Below, piece by piece: positions 1-8,168 of a stretch of 33,600 nucleotides of DNA (the first letter of the stretch is position 1; every line of letters begins with the position of its first letter). The notes beneath the pieces were generated by a model, which was not told where the DNA came from, made no database searches, and saw only the letters and a list, made by a program, of their open reading frames with translations. A program made the translations under genes and the position numbers. Source of the DNA: Bryobacteraceae bacterium (lineage in GTDB: Bacteria; Acidobacteriota; Terriglobia; Bryobacterales; Bryobacteraceae); contig JAICXC010000052.1 in NCBI GenBank assembly GCA_025980665.1, positions 1-33,600 on the forward strand. The letters are read 5' to 3'.

Positions 1-24
1 GAGGAACCTACGCTACCATGATGT

Positions 25-101
<77 letters not shown>

Positions 102-108
102 AATACCT

Positions 109-123
109 GCTCAGGTTCTGAGC
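109..123 (+). other. short perfect hairpin after the tRNA
   Basis: GCTCAG (109-114) and CTGAGC (118-123) form a 6-bp stem with a 3-nt loop, 8 nt past the tRNA CCA end. No T-run follows, so it is at best a weak terminator or a 3' processing structure. Confidence 0.3.
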
Positions 124-255
124 GAACCTCCCATGGCGGCGCGTCAGAAAGCCATCGACTCTAGCGTCTGGGATGAAATTGGAGAGCCAATGTTGGGGTG
201 GGCGAATTCTCTCCCCGCTAATGCCGGTCCACGGAAGCGAGGCCGGCGGCACGTT

Positions 256-927
256 TCAACGTTGGTGTGCCTCGGGCCTCCCCTCGGAGCCAAGCGGTGG
301 AGTCGGATAGACGGGCCGACCGTAGTAGTCGTATAGGCGATGCTCCCTATCCCGATTCACCGGCGTGGCCGGATCGAATTCGGGGTTCTTCGCCAGCTCC
401 TGAAGCGACAGATTCACCCAGGCTGCTTTGCCCGTCCACGAAATTGACCGGATCGATTCGGGTTTCACCAGGATTGACCGTGGAGAAGGCTGCTTCAACG
501 CGACAACCGCCTGGTGTACGCCCCATAAAGTGTCCTCGATAATGAAATCCTCAAGGGTTCCAGCCTCTCCGGTCGTGCTATGCAGGGTATATCCAAGCAC
601 CTCCCGCATGCTTCTCAAGTGAGATCCAGGCTGCTTCAAGCCGGATTGATATTGCTGTGAGATGGGCATGTCGGCTTCAAGTGGAGGACTGGTTCGAATC
701 TGTTCAGAGGTCAAGAGAACGGGAAGACGCTTTGTCTCCCAGTCCGGTCGCCCCACCACGAACGGAAGGATCAAAACCTTCCTCTTGCCCAGCGGGCTTG
801 CCGTCTCAGCCACGAGATAGTGAACGATCCAACTCTCATCGTCGAAGAGACAATCCTGAACCGTGCCCTGCACGCCGTCGGTGGCGGCGATGTGATAGTC
901 GAGCATAACGTAAAGACTTCGTAACAT
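256..927 (-). CDS. PRC-barrel domain protein (two PRC-like repeats)
   Basis: A 223-residue protein with no signal peptide or membrane segment. Two similar segments can be seen, at about residues 1-75 (LRSLYVMLDYHIAATDG) and 108-180 (LRSMREVLGYTLHSTTGEAG). Both match the beta-rich PRC-barrel pattern of a start LRS, a G-x-G-x-x-D turn (GTVQDCLFDD, GTLEDFIIED) and a tryptophan strand. PRC-barrels are small protein- or RNA-binding folds found in photosynthetic reaction centre subunit H, RimM and many stress-related soil-bacterial proteins. The exact role here is unknown. I chose the ATG at 927 because a GGGG-type Shine-Dalgarno lies 8-11 nt upstream; the open frame continues to 1104 but overlaps the HtrA stop. 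It lies 76 nt downstream of the HtrA gene on the same strand and is probably cotranscribed, with a strong hairpin between them. Confidence 0.8.
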   Translation of the reverse strand: MLRSLYVMLDYHIAATDGVQGTVQDCLFDDESWIVHYLVAETASPLGKRKVLILPFVVGRPDWETKRLPVLLTSEQIRTSPPLEADMPISQQYQSGLKQPGSHLRSMREVLGYTLHSTTGEAGTLEDFIIEDTLWGVHQAVVALKQPSPRSILVKPESIRSISWTGKAAWVNLSLQELAKNPEFDPATPVNRDREHRLYDYYGRPVYPTPPLGSEGRPEAHQR

Positions 928-945
928 ATAATCCCCTTTAGTTTC

Positions 946-986
946 CGGCCGGCCTGAGCCTCGGAGGAGGAGCTCATGGCCGGCCG
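946..986. repeat. strong inverted repeat between htrA and the PRC-barrel gene
   Basis: CGGCCGGCC (946-954) pairs with GGCCGGCCG (978-986). The stem continues with TGAGC (955-959) against GCTCA (972-976) across a single bulged T at 977, giving 14 pairs around a 12-nt loop (960-971). No T-run follows on either strand, so it does not look like an intrinsic terminator. On the transcribed (minus) strand the loop reads TCCTCCTCCGAG, which is complementary to Shine-Dalgarno sequences. It may stabilise or separate the two halves of the message. Confidence 0.6.
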
Positions 987-1003
987 TTGAACCCGGCGGC
1001 AAA

Positions 1004-2494
1004 CTACACCGCCAGGAACATCGTGTCGCCGTCGCGGTCCACCAGTAAGAGAACGGGATCGTCCTTCTTGGAGGCATAAACGGCTTGGTTGTAATCCTTG
1101 ACACTAGTTACCGGTTGATGATTTACCTCTTGGATAACGTCGCCCGGTTGCAAACCAGCGTCGGCGGCGCGGCTGGATGGATTCACCTGATCCACCACCA
1201 CACCTTTGGTCGTGGCCGGAAGTTTCAATTCTTGCGTCGCTTCCGGCGTAAGGTTCTCGACGGTAACACCCTGAAGGCTGCTGTCTGAGTTTCCCTTCTC
1301 AACGCTGGCACGTTCTTCTTTGGAGGGGAAGTCGCCCAGCTTCACGGCAACATCCTGCATCTTGCCATTCCGTAACACCTTCAGCATTACGGAAACATTC
1401 GGGTTCATCATGCCGATCCTGGAACGTAGCTGACTGGCATCCGCGATCGGCTGTCCATTCACCCCGACGATGATGTCACCCTGCTTCAGGTCACTGTGCG
1501 CGGCGGGGCTGCCAGGCGTAATCTCGCCAACCAGAGCGCCGCCGTTTTCGCTGCTATTGAAGGACTTGGCTAGAGCCGGTGTTACATCCTGAGGGAGGAT
1601 ACCGAGGTAGCCGTGCTCAACCTTGCCATGCGCCAGAATTTCGTCCATGTCATGGCGCGCCATGTTGATCGGAACTGCGAATCCAATTCCTTGATTGCCG
1701 CCCGAGTTTCCAGAAAGGATGGCGGTATTGATGCCGATCAAGTGGCCTTCGTCATCGACTAGCGCACCTCCAGAGTTGCCGGGATTGATCGGAGCGTCAG
1801 TTTGGATGAAGTCTTCCACTTGCTCGATCCCCAGACCTCCGCGGCCGGTAGCGCTCACAATTCCGGCTGTCACCGTCTGGCCCACGCCGAACGGATTGCC
1901 GACGGCTAGAACAATGTCGCCAATTTCAACCTTGGCCGAGTCAGCTAGCGTCAACGTAGGAAAGTTCGATCCTTCGATCTTAAGGAGAGCCACGTCCGTA
2001 CGTGGATCAGTACCGACTACGCGAGCTTTGAACTCCCGTTTGTCATGCAGTGTGACAGTGACTTCCTTGGCGCCGTCCACTACGTGATTGTTAGTGAGGA
2101 CATAGCCTTCCGGGCTGACGATCACGCCCGAGCCGAGGGCCTTTTCGGTTCGCTCCTGCTGGGGTGCGTTTTGGGGTGCATTAAATTGTTGACCAAAATC
2201 GTCGCCGAACTGGCGAAAGAAACGATCGGCGCCCTGCGGCATTTCCAGCGCTGTTTGCGTCACGATTCTTGAGGTCGAGATGTTGACCACGGCCGGCACG
2301 ACGCGCTTCACGACGGCCGAATATCCGCGGCCGGCCGCCGCCTCGGAGCGCGAAGCCGTTTTGATGGTCGGAGCCGGATTTTCGAACCTTGCGAGGGTCG
2401 CTGCACGCAACCCGTAAAAACCAGTTACCGCGAGCGCTGTCGCGACGGAAATCGTCGCTAACCAGCGGCGGCCTTTGAAACCTTCGACTCTCAT
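1004..2494 (-). CDS. htrA: Do-family serine endoprotease HtrA/DegP, two PDZ domains
   Basis: A 496-residue trypsin-fold periplasmic protease and chaperone that degrades misfolded envelope proteins. The N-terminus (residues about 11-35) is a hydrophobic export or anchor segment after a basic start. The catalytic triad is complete: H137 in TNNHVVDG, D167 in RTDVALLK and S241 in NPGNSGGALV. PDZ1 spans about 293-387 and PDZ2 about 405-495, the usual Do layout and length. The ATG at 2494 has a GGAGG Shine-Dalgarno 9 nt upstream; the longer frame to 2575 lacks one and would bury the export signal. It is transcribed divergently from the histidine kinase at 2634, so the 139-nt gap must hold both promoters, which suggests shared control. 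The PRC-barrel gene follows downstream. Confidence 0.95.
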   Translation of the reverse strand: MRVEGFKGRRWLATISVATALAVTGFYGLRAATLARFENPAPTIKTASRSEAAAGRGYSAVVKRVVPAVVNISTSRIVTQTALEMPQGADRFFRQFGDDFGQQFNAPQNAPQQERTEKALGSGVIVSPEGYVLTNNHVVDGAKEVTVTLHDKREFKARVVGTDPRTDVALLKIEGSNFPTLTLADSAKVEIGDIVLAVGNPFGVGQTVTAGIVSATGRGGLGIEQVEDFIQTDAPINPGNSGGALVDDEGHLIGINTAILSGNSGGNQGIGFAVPINMARHDMDEILAHGKVEHGYLGILPQDVTPALAKSFNSSENGGALVGEITPGSPAAHSDLKQGDIIVGVNGQPIADASQLRSRIGMMNPNVSVMLKVLRNGKMQDVAVKLGDFPSKEERASVEKGNSDSSLQGVTVENLTPEATQELKLPATTKGVVVDQVNPSSRAADAGLQPGDVIQEVNHQPVTSVKDYNQAVYASKKDDPVLLLVDRDGDTMFLAV

Positions 2495-2633
2495 GTCTAC
2501 TACCTCCAATCCCAGGTTAGGATTGATGCGTTCGATTGCCCATAGCGGACATTGGTTAGATTCCGTCCCCAACATAGGCTAGTGGCGATACTGGATATCC
2601 GTCCTAATCTCGCTTCGGTAGACTAAGGCCAGA

Positions 2634-4028
2634 GTGAAGTCGTTGAAAGGGTCACGAACCGCAGCGGATGCTGGCGATTATTCTGCCCGCCGCCTGCGTT
2701 TCGCCTTATTCGTGGGCCTGGGCGGAATGAGTCTGATCTTTCTCCTGGCGACCATCGACTCACTGCGTCTCCTGGACGCGATGCGGGCCGAGAACAAGAT
2801 TCTTAGAGACGCCGCTCTTCAGCGCACCAATCATCTGGCCTCGATCCGTTCCTCGATCCTGCTCACGCACACGTATCTCGGCGACTATTTCCTGGATTCG
2901 GACCCTCGGAACGCTAAGGACTACTTGGCGAAGGTACAAGATGCGTGGTCGCACTTATCGTCGGACTTGGCGAGTTACCGGTCGACGACGCTAGACGAGG
3001 AGGTTCTGGTAAAGCGGCTCGGCGACCTGCTGGATCAGCACTGGCAACGTCTCAGCCGTGCCTTGAGCTCCCCGGCGGCGGGAAGGCCCCTGACCGCTAC
3101 ATTTTACAATGACGAGATCCTTCCTTTGAGAACTTCTATCGTAGAGATCACTACGAAGTTGGAAGATATCGACGCCAAACAGACGGCTTCGACGGAAGCT
3201 CAGATTCAGGCCCAATTCGAACGCCTGGGGAGCCAGTTGAACATCGCGCTGAGCGCGGGGTTAGGGGCGGCGCTTCTGCTGGCGCTCGGCTGCCTATTTT
3301 ACATCTTCCGCATTGAGCGGCAGAACAGGCACCGCTACCAAGAGGTGCTCAGAGCGCGCAAGGCGTTGGAACAATTGTCAGCCCGGCTCGTGGATGCACA
3401 GGAAACCGAGCGGCGCACCATCTCGCGGGAGCTGCACGACCAAGTGGGCCAGACCCTGAACGCGCTGCTTGTGGATGCCGCCAATCTGGCAAAACGAATT
3501 CCAGCAGATGACGCCGTCAGCCTTCGATACTTGGATAACATTCGAACGTTTGCCGATTCGAGCGTGAACTCAATTCGGGATATAGCGCTTCTGTTACGCC
3601 CTTCCATGCTGGACGATCTGGGCTTGATTCCGGCTCTGGAATGGCAAGCACGCGAAGTCTCTCGCCGGAGCGGCATAAAAGTCAAAGTTGCAGCAGAAAA
3701 TGTGTCCGATGCGCTCCCCGACGAATTGCGTACCTGTATTTACCGGGTTGTCCAAGAGGCGCTCCACAATATGTCGCGTCACTCTGGAGCAAAGAGCGCA
3801 ATGGTCACTGTGCGCCAGGACGACGGCTCACTGTTTCTGAGCGTGGAAGACGACGGATGCGGATTTGATTCCGACAGGACGCGAGGCCTTGGGACGCTGG
3901 GGATGGAGGAGCGGGTCAGACAACTCGGAGGGCGGTTCGAGGTCCGGTCTGCCCCCGGAAAAGGTACAGCGGTACGCGTTACGCTGCCGATATACGTTTC
4001 GGTCGTTCAAGGACCTGCTACTGTATGA
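2634..4028 (+). CDS. membrane sensor histidine kinase, NarX/DegS-type (HisKA_3)
   Basis: A 464-residue sensor kinase. A first membrane segment lies at about residues 21-43, followed by an extracytoplasmic helical sensor region (about 45-203, reminiscent of four-helix-bundle MCP/CHASE3 sensors), a second membrane segment at about 203-225, and then the dimerisation/phosphoacceptor domain with H268 in SRELHDQVGQ. The ATPase domain has its N box near 374-386 (QEALHNMSRHSGA) and G boxes at 406-412 (DDGCGFD) and 418-424 (GLGTLGM). This family phosphorylates NarL/FixJ-type regulators, which fits the regulator at 4018-4668 on the opposite strand. Start: GTG at 2634 with only a weak AAGG upstream. The last 11 nt overlap the 3' end of the convergent regulator gene. 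Confidence 0.93.
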   Translation: MKSLKGSRTAADAGDYSARRLRFALFVGLGGMSLIFLLATIDSLRLLDAMRAENKILRDAALQRTNHLASIRSSILLTHTYLGDYFLDSDPRNAKDYLAKVQDAWSHLSSDLASYRSTTLDEEVLVKRLGDLLDQHWQRLSRALSSPAAGRPLTATFYNDEILPLRTSIVEITTKLEDIDAKQTASTEAQIQAQFERLGSQLNIALSAGLGAALLLALGCLFYIFRIERQNRHRYQEVLRARKALEQLSARLVDAQETERRTISRELHDQVGQTLNALLVDAANLAKRIPADDAVSLRYLDNIRTFADSSVNSIRDIALLLRPSMLDDLGLIPALEWQAREVSRRSGIKVKVAAENVSDALPDELRTCIYRVVQEALHNMSRHSGAKSAMVTVRQDDGSLFLSVEDDGCGFDSDRTRGLGTLGMEERVRQLGGRFEVRSAPGKGTAVRVTLPIYVSVVQGPATV

Positions 4029-4668
4029 TCCCTTTTCTGACGGCATAGAGAATCAGCTCAGGCACTCCATGAAGGTTTAGCTTTTGCAGTATATTGCCAC
4101 GATGCGCATCGACCGTGTAGACGCTCAGATGAAGAAGGCTGGCGACCTCCTTGTTGGTTCGGCCCTCTGCGAGAAGTTGCAGGATCTCGCGTTCGCGTGG
4201 TGTTAAGAGGTCGTAGCTATCCTCGACGTGCTTGTCCCGAATCTGACGAACATAGTCTTCAAGCAGCATCTTGCTGATCACAGGGCTGAAGAACGATTTT
4301 CCGTCTGCAACTGTTCGCACTGCTCGAATCAGATCGGCCTCCGCTGAGTTTTTCAGAATGTACGCGCGGGCTCCGGCCTTCAGTGCTCTGAGGACGTAGC
4401 CTTCATCCGCGTGCATGCTTAGAATCACGACTTTTGTCTGACTTTCCTTAGAGACGATTTGCTGGGTGGCTTCGATTCCATTGAGTTGGGGCATGCCGAT
4501 ATCGAGAACGGCAACGTCGGGATGTTCTTCGTCGACAAGTTCGACGGCCTCCCGTCCATTGTTGGCCTCCGCGACCACTTTGAAATCTGGCTGCTGATCT
4601 AACAGGAGACGTAAGCCCGATCGGATGATGGTGTGATCGTCAGCCAGCAAGATCCGAATCTGACTCAC
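4018..4668 (-). CDS. NarL/FixJ-family response regulator
   Basis: A 216-residue regulator with an N-terminal receiver domain (about 1-120) and a C-terminal LuxR-type helix-turn-helix (about 150-216, LTPREREILQLLAEG). The receiver has the acidic pair D10-D11, phosphoacceptor D56 in VAVLDIGMP, switch S84 and K106, so it should be a working phosphorylatable regulator. The start is GTG at 4668 with a GAGG about 8 nt upstream. It converges on the histidine kinase and overlaps it by 11 nt, so the likely cognate pair is encoded tail to tail rather than as an operon. A close paralogue of equal length lies at 14324-14974. Confidence 0.94.
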   Translation of the reverse strand: MSQIRILLADDHTIIRSGLRLLLDQQPDFKVVAEANNGREAVELVDEEHPDVAVLDIGMPQLNGIEATQQIVSKESQTKVVILSMHADEGYVLRALKAGARAYILKNSAEADLIRAVRTVADGKSFFSPVISKMLLEDYVRQIRDKHVEDSYDLLTPREREILQLLAEGRTNKEVASLLHLSVYTVDAHRGNILQKLNLHGVPELILYAVRKGIIQ

Positions 4669-4733
4669 GCGTTAAACCTCGACCGCCAGGATACTGCATC
4701 ACCGAAGAGTTTGGAATTTCGACGGCCGGAGGC

Positions 4734-5870
4734 CTAACGGTTTCCTCCGCCGCCTCCGCCATGGGAACCGCCGCCGCCTCCGCCATGGAAACCGCCGCCG
4801 CCTCCGCCATGGAAGCCACCGCCAGCACCGCCGGGGAAACCACTGCCGCTGGCGTGGAAGCCGCCACCGCGGAGTCCGCCTCCGGTACTGCCGCGGAAGC
4901 CCCCTCCGCCGAACCCACCGCTGTGGACCGCGCTGCCGAAACCGCTGCTACCTACGCTATGTGCGTGTCCACCGAACGCGGAAGAGCGACCGCCAGCTGT
5001 ATAGCTCGGACGATAGCCCGGTCCGAAATGGTGGTAACGGCCGCCCCCGTAACCATAGCCGTACCCGACGTATGGAGCTCCGAACGCAAGGCCTGGGGAG
5101 TAGAACCCCCACCCGAACGGATCGTAGAAAATTCCGTCGCCCGGGATAAATGTATAAGCGGCAAACCAGGGATCCCAATACCATCCGTAGCCATACCAGC
5201 CGCCAGGAGCCCAGCCACCTCCGCCCGCGTACGTACGGGCCGCATCGACGTTAGCGTCCGCCAGATACGAGGACCGCAGGCTAGCCCATCTATAGAAGTC
5301 GTCCATGTAGGTTTTCTTGTCGAATTTCCGCGCCTTTAACTTTCCGGTGGCCTGGAGATTGAGTTGGCGCCCACTCTTCACCTCAATTTGCCGGCCTCCC
5401 GCTTGAACAACAGCTTTTCCGTCGAACACCCGGATCAGGCCCCGATCCGCATCGAAGTCATACAAGCCCGCTTTTTGCAATTGCGTGCTTGATCCATTTT
5501 CAACAATACGAACATTGTTTTCCGGCCGGATGTCCGCGACCTCGATCATGGCGCGGCCCTTTTGCAGGGCCATAATCGTATCTGCCAGACCAGGCGAGAC
5601 CATCTGCAGCGAGCTATGATCGCCGACTCTCAAAAAAATCCCCGGCGTCAACAGGATCTCCGCTCTGCCGTCTTCCGTCGAGAGTGATTGACCCGCCGCT
5701 AACTTGGCAGATCCCACGGATTTGTCGGTGAGGGCCTGCGCGCCAATCGCGGCTTGCCCTTCGATGTAATTGACCGTCCCGGGTTGCGGAGGTACAGAGC
5801 CCCAAACAGGGCTGAATATCAGCGCAGCCAGGAAGAAGCCTCCAGCAGCTTTCGACCTTGACCGCTTCAT
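4734..5870 (-). CDS. exported FecR-domain protein with Gly/Trp-rich repeat tail
   Basis: A 378-residue protein with a signal peptide (about 1-24, ending PVWG). A FecR-like beta-rich domain at about 30-175 contains the typical pattern of a ligand-free FecR module (DGRAEILLTPGIFLRVGD, then KGRAMIEVADI). Next comes an aromatic/glycine region at about 215-300 (GGWYGYGWYWDPWF), and finally a low-complexity tail built of FHGGGGGG units encoded by a 24-nt repeat. Unlike true FecR it has no sigma factor beside it and no N-terminal cytoplasmic anti-sigma part, so I do not infer iron signalling. A surface or matrix-associated role is more likely. ATG at 5870 is the first start after an in-frame stop; its GGAGG is 12 nt away, a long spacing. 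Confidence 0.85.
   Translation of the reverse strand: MKRSRSKAAGGFFLAALIFSPVWGSVPPQPGTVNYIEGQAAIGAQALTDKSVGSAKLAAGQSLSTEDGRAEILLTPGIFLRVGDHSSLQMVSPGLADTIMALQKGRAMIEVADIRPENNVRIVENGSSTQLQKAGLYDFDADRGLIRVFDGKAVVQAGGRQIEVKSGRQLNLQATGKLKARKFDKKTYMDDFYRWASLRSSYLADANVDAARTYAGGGGWAPGGWYGYGWYWDPWFAAYTFIPGDGIFYDPFGWGFYSPGLAFGAPYVGYGYGYGGGRYHHFGPGYRPSYTAGGRSSAFGGHAHSVGSSGFGSAVHSGGFGGGGFRGSTGGGLRGGGFHASGSGFPGGAGGGFHGGGGGGFHGGGGGGSHGGGGGGNR
4744..4816. repeat. 24-nt tandem repeat in the FecR-protein gene
   Basis: The core CCTCCGCCAT recurs exactly every 24 nt (at 4753, 4777 and 4801) within near-identical units. On the coding (minus) strand each unit encodes eight residues of the type FHGGGGGG. It could vary in copy number by slippage. 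Confidence 0.85.
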
Positions 5871-6182
5871 AGTGTGTCATAGCCTCCACTTATTCGATGT
5901 AGCCTTTGGACGCCCAGTTGCTAGCAGCAGTCTGGTAGATATCGCGAGTGGAGACCGGTATACCCGACAATCCAAGGACATTGGTCCCGCGGTTCTTCAA
6001 AACGATCTCCCTTACCGTAGCGAGCACTACCTGCCATCCGGGCTGAAGATACCCGGAGGTTAGTATGGGACCCTGGCGGAACCCGCAATAAGCTTGAGGA
6101 GGAAAGGGTGTGCTCGCACGCCACGAAGCTGCACATCTGGGCGAGACTTTGCCGAGCGAACCCAGCGCTGGGAGAGGACGAA
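5871..6182. other. 312-nt intergenic region between divergent exported-protein genes
   Basis: It contains the Shine-Dalgarno of the FecR-domain gene (5883-5887 on the minus strand) and the upstream part of the second HtrA gene. A strong GAGGAGG (6096-6102) sits 5 nt before an in-frame GTG at 6108, an alternative HtrA start. I see no other gene, clear promoter pair or terminator. Both flanking genes are transcribed away from it, so it should hold two promoters. Confidence 0.5.
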
Positions 6183-7598
6183 ATGAAACATTTTTTGACC
6201 GCCATGGTGGCGGGGGCGCTGCTGAACGCTCTGGTCTGGGCGCAAGGTGCGCCCCGACAAGCCAAGCAAAATTCCCTCATTCAGCTGAGTGGCGAGATCC
6301 GGTCCCTCTCCCAAAAAGTGGCCCCGGCAGTTGTGCAGATTTCGGTCAGTGGATACGGGCCTTTGGATCAGTCGACGGGTCATCAGGTGAGTCTTTTCGG
6401 AAGGCAGGAATCCATCGGCTCAGGTGTGATTGTCGATCCGGATGGCTACATCGTCACCAATGCGCACGTCGTAAATGGGGCGGTCCGGATCAGAGTCGCA
6501 TTAGCGAGCACGCCTTCACAAAAAGATGCATCCGAGGACTCGGGCAAACTTGAAAGCGCAGACGCCAAAGTCGTAGGCGTGGACGCAGAGACGGATTTAG
6601 CGGTACTTAAAATCGAACGGAAAGGCCTCCCGGCGCTCGAGTTTATGAACTCGGATGACCTCCGGCAAGGGGATCTGGTGCTTGCACTGGGAGCGCCGAT
6701 GGGACTGCCCAACTCCGTGTCGCTCGGCGTCGTCAGTGCCACCGCGAGGTCGCTCGGCGAAGATAATCCGATGGTTTACGTTCAAACGGATGCTTCCATC
6801 AACCCCGGAAACAGCGGGGGCGCACTGGTGGGCATGAACGGCCTTCTGGCCGGGTTAAACACGTTCATTCTGTCTCAATCCGGAGGAAATGAAGGTCTGG
6901 GATTCGCGATTCCCGCTAACACCGTCCGGGACGTCTATCTGCAAGTCCGCCAGAATGGCGCGGTGAAGCGTGGAGAGCTCGGCGTCATCGGACAAAACAT
7001 TACGCCTGTCATGGCCAAGGGTTTGTCTCTCGCTCGTGACCATGGAGTCATTCTGGCCGATGTAGAACCCGAAAGTCCCGCCGATCGGGCGGGCCTAAAG
7101 AGAGGAGACGTGCTCATTGGCCTGGACGGTCAGCCTATCGTGTCCGCGAGCCAGCTTGAAAATCGCATCTTCCGACGCAGGGCCGGCGACAAGGTGCGGT
7201 TAACGATCCTTCGCGGCAAAGAGGAATTGACGATTACCCTGGCGGTGCGGGAGCGCGCGGATGCCAGTAGCCTCCTGGCCCGGCTTGCACACCCAGAAAA
7301 GAATCTCATTTTCCGGCTGGGCGTCATGTGTATTCAAATCGACAAAGACGTCGCCTCCATGATCCCTGGCCTGCGCCGCCAATACGGACTTATCGTCGCG
7401 GCCAAATCGCCTGGAGGGCAGGCGCAATTCATCGATCTTCAGCCGGGCGACATCATTGAGGCTGTCAATACTATCCCAGTCGCCCTCATCGATACGCTGG
7501 AGTCCTTGCTCGACCAGATGAAGCCGGGCGACCCCGTGGTGCTGCAGATCGAGCGGAACGGGCAGTTTCAATACCTGGCCTTTGAGCTCGATCGCTAG
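6183..7598 (+). CDS. second HtrA/Do-type serine protease, exported, two PDZ-like domains
   Basis: A 471-residue periplasmic protease. The signal peptide is clear (about 1-20, ending LVWA before QG). The triad is H95 (TNAHVVNG), D138 (ETDLAVLK) and S211 (NPGNSGGALV). PDZ1 is at about 263-357, and a divergent PDZ2 at about 375-470 retains only the core (LQPGDIIEAVN). Compared with the protease at 1004-2494 the sequence is quite different, so this is a separate subfamily rather than a recent duplicate. The ATG at 6183 has GGGAGAGG 5 nt upstream and begins directly with the signal peptide. The in-frame GTG at 6108, which would add 25 residues, also has an excellent Shine-Dalgarno, so the start is not fully settled. 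It converges on the next gene with stops only 2 nt apart. Confidence 0.9.
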   Translation: MKHFLTAMVAGALLNALVWAQGAPRQAKQNSLIQLSGEIRSLSQKVAPAVVQISVSGYGPLDQSTGHQVSLFGRQESIGSGVIVDPDGYIVTNAHVVNGAVRIRVALASTPSQKDASEDSGKLESADAKVVGVDAETDLAVLKIERKGLPALEFMNSDDLRQGDLVLALGAPMGLPNSVSLGVVSATARSLGEDNPMVYVQTDASINPGNSGGALVGMNGLLAGLNTFILSQSGGNEGLGFAIPANTVRDVYLQVRQNGAVKRGELGVIGQNITPVMAKGLSLARDHGVILADVEPESPADRAGLKRGDVLIGLDGQPIVSASQLENRIFRRRAGDKVRLTILRGKEELTITLAVRERADASSLLARLAHPEKNLIFRLGVMCIQIDKDVASMIPGLRRQYGLIVAAKSPGGQAQFIDLQPGDIIEAVNTIPVALIDTLESLLDQMKPGDPVVLQIERNGQFQYLAFELDR

Positions 7599-7600
7599 TG

Positions 7601-8158
7601 TTATAGCGTCCTCTCGAAGAAATGGGCCACTTTGCGGCCGGATTCCTCTGTGTAGTACACGGTCACGCTGCCCAATTTTCCCGCAGCCTGGTCAAGGTCT
7701 CTTGCTGCGTCCTCGGAGGCGTGGTCAGCCAGTTTGTAAGTCTCCTCGGCCCCGCTTGCGGTTCGAATCGTCATCGACTTGCCGCGCCGATCGATGCGCA
7801 CAACAGCACCCTCCGCTGTCTGTATTCCTTGGTTGCCGATGTGGTCCACTTCCTCGGCCGTTTCCTCGGTCCCCTTGGTCGTGTAATGCACTACGACGGA
7901 ACTACCTTCCCGCAAGCCGTGGAATGCATCATCCGAGTATTTTGCGCTCTTCTCAACGCCGTGGACGGTGGTGCGCTTCGTGAAGTGCACCACATGCTCG
8001 GTGCCATCCACGGCTTTCACCACTGCGGTGTTTGCACCTCTGTCAATCTTCATAACGGTGCCCCTGAATGCACTGACTTTTTCTTTGGCTGCGAAAGCCA
8101 TTGAGACTGCCAGCGACAACGCCAACGTCACAGTAACGAAGTAGTTCTTCGAGTTCAT
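7601..8158 (-). CDS. small exported protein with two internal beta-type repeats
   Basis: A 185-residue protein with a signal peptide (about 1-23, ending SMAFA). The mature part contains two related halves: about 27-110 (FRGTVMKIDRGANTAVVK ... SSVVVHYTTKG) and about 116-180 (GAVVRIDRRGKSMTIRT ... GSVTVYYTEESG). Each looks like a small beta-barrel, similar in pattern to DUF5666-like or OB-type exported domains. Function unknown. ATG at 8158 has an AAGGAG Shine-Dalgarno 6 nt upstream, which overlaps the end of the broken VWFA gene 10 nt away, so the two probably formed an operon before the upstream gene decayed. Confidence 0.8.
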   Translation of the reverse strand: MNSKNYFVTVTLALSLAVSMAFAAKEKVSAFRGTVMKIDRGANTAVVKAVDGTEHVVHFTKRTTVHGVEKSAKYSDDAFHGLREGSSVVVHYTTKGTEETAEEVDHIGNQGIQTAEGAVVRIDRRGKSMTIRTASGAEETYKLADHASEDAARDLDQAAGKLGSVTVYYTEESGRKVAHFFERTL

Positions 8159-8168
8159 TCCAGGCTCC

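Noticed and set aside
946-986. Intrinsic terminator after htrA
   Set aside because: The stem is strong but no T-run follows on either strand, so it is listed only as an inverted repeat.
4761-5339. 192-codon plus-strand open frame rich in Ala, Thr and Glu
   Set aside because: It is the complement of the Gly-rich FecR-domain gene; repeat composition removes stop codons. No Shine-Dalgarno or family match.
4734-5870. FecR protein as part of a sigma/anti-sigma iron-signalling set
   Set aside because: No sigma factor or TonB receptor nearby, and the protein has a cleavable signal peptide rather than an anti-sigma N-terminus.
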